From the NCBI GenBank assembly GCA_964343275.1, contig CAYFIY010000024.1, forward strand, positions 1 through 17,528: a DNA stretch of 17,528 bases. Reading direction: 5' to 3'. Source of the DNA: Hadarchaeum sp964343275 (lineage in GTDB: Archaea > Hadarchaeota > Hadarchaeia > Hadarchaeales > Hadarchaeaceae). How positions within the stretch are numbered: the stretch's first letter is position 1; each line of letters opens with the position of its first letter. Made by a program: the position numbers and the translations under genes. Below the pieces are notes generated by a model, which was not told where the DNA came from, searched no databases, and worked only from the letters and a program-made list of their open reading frames with translations. Positions 14,809-17,528 of the stretch are shown here, piece after piece.

Positions 14809-16245
14809 TTACTTGAAGGCGCGAATCCATTTTCGTTTCAAGTGTTTTTTACCCGTTTTTTTACCTGCCTTATCAACTAGATCCATTGCCAGTTCGTTAG
14901 CTTTTTCATAAAGCTTTTGTTCATTTACATTCACTAGTTTACCATTTTCAACCACAATTTCTCCATTAACAATGCTTGTATTTATCCTAGAACAACCGCC
15001 GCAAAAAATTAAAGCTGCAATTGGATCATGTATTGATCCCGCATATCCCAACTGCTTCGAATTTATTAAGACAAGGTCTGCAGCTTCACCTGTTTCAATG
15101 CTACCTATGTCGGGTCTATGTAAAATCATTGCCCCTCCCAAAGTAGCCATCTCTAAGACCTGGGTAGCGGCGATGGAGCCAACACCATATACTGGCCTAT
15201 GAACGAGCAAGCATGTCCTCAACTCATCCAGCATGTTGCTCGAGTCGTTGCTAGCGCTTCCGTCGACACCCAATCCAATCCTTACACCATTTTTCAGCAT
15301 TTCTGGTATCGGTGCTGGATCAATTCTAACGTCCGATGCCAAACGCATATTTGATCGGGGGCAATGCGCGATACCAGTTCCCGATTGAGCTAGCGTCTTA
15401 ATTTCCGCCTCGTTCAACAAAACAGCGTGGGCAAACCAGACATCATTTCCAAGCCAACCGGTGTCTTTCATAAGTTTTAAAGGACGAACCCCATATGACT
15501 TCATACAATATTCCAGTTCTTGATGGTTATCGGCTATGTGGGTGTGAGATAGGACCTTATGTTTTCTAGCTAGTTGTATTGTTTCCCTTAAATTTTCCTC
15601 GGTTATTGAAAAAGGTGAACATGGGCCCATAGCCACCCGGCACATGGAGAACTTTTTCATATCGTGGTATTTTCTGATGATTCTTTCCGAATCATTTAAA
15701 GCGTCATCTATGTCTTCTACAAGCTCATCTGGTGGTAATCCTCCTTTTGATCTCCCCCTATCTATGATTCCGCGAACAGGATGGAACCTGATTCCAAGCT
15801 CACGCGAAGCCTGTATTTCCCTGTCCATAGAGCACTGGACGGAAGGAACGTGTTGAACATAATGATCACTGGTAGTGGTGCAACCGGATAGAAGTAGTTC
15901 GCCAAGTCCCACAAGAGCACCGATATATACGTGTTCTGTAGTTACTTCGCGCCAAATATCATATAAATTGAATAACCATGGAAATAAAGACACGTTTTGT
16001 CCTTCTGGGATGACCCGTGTTAAGGTTTGGCTAAGGTGATGGTGAGTGTTTATCAAACCAGGTAGGACAATGTTATCTTTTGCATCTATCACTCTATCTG
16101 CATTGAACTTGACTTCTTCATTTTTTCCCACCGCCACGATTTTTGGTCCTTCTATATAAACGCTCCCTTTTTCTATAACCCTTCTCTCGCAATCCATGGT
16201 AACAACAAAATCAGCGTCCTTTACCAACAAGCTTTTTTCGCTCAA
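14809..16245 (-). CDS. 8-oxoguanine deaminase-like amidohydrolase
   Basis: A 478-residue metal-dependent aminohydrolase closely resembling bacterial 8-oxoguanine deaminase and the hydroxydechloroatrazine ethylaminohydrolase (AtzB) group. Seen are LPGLINTHHHLSQTLTR (61-77, metal ligands H68 and H70), LFPWL (87-91), LLLSGCTTTSDH (117-128), RVAMGPCSPFS (203-213), HTHIAD (234-239, metal ligand H236), WFAHAV (H273), HCPRSNMRLAS (294-304) and GLGVDGSASNDSSNM (324-338, D328). Most relatives have Glu after HTHLA (HTHLAE); here it is Asp 239. The expected reaction removes an exocyclic amine from a purine-like ring, for example 8-oxoguanine to urate; guanine or a triazine/pterin amine are alternatives. 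The basic C-terminus (KKTGKKHLKRKW) extends past the usual end. The start is TTG 16245 after GAGGGT. Confidence 0.88.
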   Translation of the reverse strand: MSEKSLLVKDADFVVTMDCERRVIEKGSVYIEGPKIVAVGKNEEVKFNADRVIDAKDNIVLPGLINTHHHLSQTLTRVIPEGQNVSLFPWLFNLYDIWREVTTEHVYIGALVGLGELLLSGCTTTSDHYVQHVPSVQCSMDREIQASRELGIRFHPVRGIIDRGRSKGGLPPDELVEDIDDALNDSERIIRKYHDMKKFSMCRVAMGPCSPFSITEENLRETIQLARKHKVLSHTHIADNHQELEYCMKSYGVRPLKLMKDTGWLGNDVWFAHAVLLNEAEIKTLAQSGTGIAHCPRSNMRLASDVRIDPAPIPEMLKNGVRIGLGVDGSASNDSSNMLDELRTCLLVHRPVYGVGSIAATQVLEMATLGGAMILHRPDIGSIETGEAADLVLINSKQLGYAGSIHDPIAALIFCGGCSRINTSIVNGEIVVENGKLVNVNEQKLYEKANELAMDLVDKAGKKTGKKHLKRKWIRAFK

Positions 16246-16444
16246 TTTCTACCCTCTTAAAATTACCGAGCCGTTAATAAAAGTGTTCTACGTAGTAGGG
16301 AAAAACTATAATCCATTCAGCTTTAGAATCGTCAAAAAAAATCAAGAAATTAGGGTTGGAAGCGATTGCAAGGAAAATTTGATATCTTTGATAGATCTAC
16401 TTTAAATTTAAAATCCTTTCACAACTGATCAGGGAATTTGACTA
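16246..16444 (-). promoter_or_regulatory. Intergenic region upstream of the deaminase, with candidate promoter
   Basis: A 199-base AT-rich spacer between the BMP gene and the deaminase on the same strand. CTTTTATTAA (minus strand, about 16274-16283) lies roughly 30 bases before the TTG start and is the best TATA candidate. A run of eight T on the minus strand near 16335 could end transcripts from the BMP gene. The two genes may therefore be separate transcription units. Confidence 0.4.
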
Positions 16445-17528
16445 CTATTTTGGAACTATGAAATTGCCGTTTATAATATCTCTGACGAGTCCCTCGATTT
16501 CTTCCACAATAGACGACGGAACTACATCCTCGTTTACCACTTGCTCGCCATATACTATTTCAAATGTACCATTCGCAAAAGTACCCCAGTACTTCTTTGA
16601 TTCAAATGTTCCCGCTTCGATATCATCTATTATCAGTTGCCAAACAATATCCCATTTCCAGACAGCGCTTGTAAGCACTAGTTCTGGCGCTAATTCCTTT
16701 ATGTCAACCCCACCACCTATTACATAGACGGATCCATCCTGCTCAGCTGCTCCAACGTATCCCGGAACTGGCGGACCAAGAACATTAAGCACATCCACTT
16801 GATTGGATTCAATCAAACCTAGCGCAGTTTCTTTACCCTTTGCAAGATCGAGCCAGTCTCCAGATCCAGCCTCTGAAGTGACTAAGGGTTGACTGGGGAA
16901 CACATAGTCCACGCCATTCTGTATACCTTGCCAATATGTGGCATATTCCTCAATTAGAAATGGGTAAACATATCCAACTGAGAAGTTTGTGGTCATATTA
17001 GCAGATAGTACTCCAGCCACATATCCTATTTCTTCGGCTCGAATATCCGCAATACCAAAGTTGGATGGTGAATCATCTGGAATCAATCCGCTGCTGTTCA
17101 CAAAATATATGTCTGGAAAGTCTCGTGCAACTTTTACCGCACCGGGTAAAAACGTGGTGCTATGCGAAAAGATGAGATCATAACCATCTTCTGCAAAAGA
17201 TCTTAGAGCTGGTTCTGCGTCGACAGGGTCAAAAACTCCTAATTTTATATCAATTTCATATCCTGCGGCCTCAAGAGCCAACATGCCTTCATAGCCTGTT
17301 TGCGACCACGCATAGTCGTCACCAAAACCAAATAAAACCATAGCAATTCTCTTGATTTTCGCTTCTGCAGGAATCGGAGTAGCAGTAGTAGTTGCCGTGG
17401 CTGTGATGGTAGTGGGTGCAGCAGTGGTCGTGGCAGTGGCCGTGGTAGTGGCCGTAACCGTTGTAGGCGCAGCTGTGGTGGATGGTGCTGCAGGTTGGGT
17501 TCCTATGTAAGCAGCTGCGGCTATAACT
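16445..17528 (-). CDS. BMP/PnrA-type solute-binding protein, N-terminus cut by window edge
   Basis: The frame is open from the stop at 16445 to the window edge, so 360 residues are visible and the true start lies outside. The ATG at 17341 is internal. Visible residues 1-12 (VIAAAAYIGTQP) look like the end of a membrane anchor or signal segment. Residues ~13-52 are a Thr/Ala/Pro linker, and ~57-360 are the basic membrane protein (BMP) periplasmic-binding fold: KRIAMVLFGFGDDYAW, DGYDLIFSHSTTF, FPDIYFVNSS, EEIGYVAGVLSANMT and VIGGGVD...LTSAVWKWD. BMP proteins deliver nucleosides and related ligands to ABC transporters, and the permease genes would be expected beyond the edge. An anchor plus Thr-rich stalk is the usual archaeal way of tethering such proteins outside the membrane. 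The purine-type enzymes nearby fit a nucleoside or base ligand. Confidence 0.9.
   Translation of the reverse strand, partial: VIAAAAYIGTQPAAPSTTAAPTTVTATTTATATTTAAPTTITATATTTATPIPAEAKIKRIAMVLFGFGDDYAWSQTGYEGMLALEAAGYEIDIKLGVFDPVDAEPALRSFAEDGYDLIFSHSTTFLPGAVKVARDFPDIYFVNSSGLIPDDSPSNFGIADIRAEEIGYVAGVLSANMTTNFSVGYVYPFLIEEYATYWQGIQNGVDYVFPSQPLVTSEAGSGDWLDLAKGKETALGLIESNQVDVLNVLGPPVPGYVGAAEQDGSVYVIGGGVDIKELAPELVLTSAVWKWDIVWQLIIDDIEAGTFESKKYWGTFANGTFEIVYGEQVVNEDVVPSSIVEEIEGLVRDIINGNFIVPK
17378..17482 (-). repeat. Low-complexity Thr/Ala/Pro codon repeat (extracellular stalk)
   Basis: About 35 codons, mostly ACN and GCN, encode a Thr-rich stalk between the anchor and the BMP domain. The DNA shows near-repeats of ACGGCCACTACCAC. 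Such stalks are often O-glycosylated in archaea and vary in length between strains. Confidence 0.8.

Noticed and set aside
1..17528. Mobile element, CRISPR array or rRNA
   Set aside because: No transposase or integrase frame, no spaced direct repeats and no rRNA-like sequence were seen on either strand.

Overview
The window looks archaeal. The evidence is a tRNA-Val gene with two bulge-helix-bulge introns and no encoded CCA, AT-rich TATA boxes a short distance before several starts, AGGTGA-type ribosome sites, frequent TTG/GTG starts, an archaeal pterin pyrophosphokinase (MptE) and the archaeal anhydromevalonate route to isoprenoids. A flavodiiron protein, iron-sulfur enzymes and a molybdenum hydroxylase suggest an anaerobe or microaerophile. 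A TACK lineage such as Bathyarchaeia is a plausible guess, but nothing here proves it.

Layout. At 1-147 the 3' end of a plus-strand gene runs in and overlaps, antisense, the minus-strand tRNA-Val (79-191). At 226-414 lies a coding-like minus frame without a normal start. A flavodiiron protein (598-1794, +) follows. Then a compact minus-strand operon (5752 down to 1937) encodes mevalonate kinase, a UbiD-type decarboxylase, and the large and small subunits of an AcnX-type phosphomevalonate dehydratase. Together these convert mevalonate to isopentenyl phosphate; the final isopentenyl phosphate kinase is not in the window. Divergently, 5968-7964 (+) encodes a methionine synthase split into an N-domain-like protein and a zinc-binding catalytic protein. 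A decayed nitrilase-like remnant may follow. MptE (8357-9079, +) makes a tetrahydromethanopterin precursor, and so a likely C1 carrier for methionine synthesis.

The right half looks like a locus for nitrogen-rich heterocycles. It holds a three-subunit xanthine dehydrogenase-family hydroxylase (9491-13219, +), the frameshifted N-terminal relic of a second, different hydroxylase large subunit (13303-13695), and a guanidino-group enzyme of the amidinotransferase/deiminase superfamily (13764-14795, +). Converging on that gene is an 8-oxoguanine-deaminase-like amidohydrolase (14809-16245, -). A BMP/PnrA-type solute-binding protein, cut by the window edge (16445-17528, -), completes it. Uptake (BMP), deamination (amidohydrolase) and ring hydroxylation (XDH) fit purine or related heterocycle use. 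The guanidino enzyme is the unexplained member.

I saw no insertion sequence, CRISPR array or rRNA.
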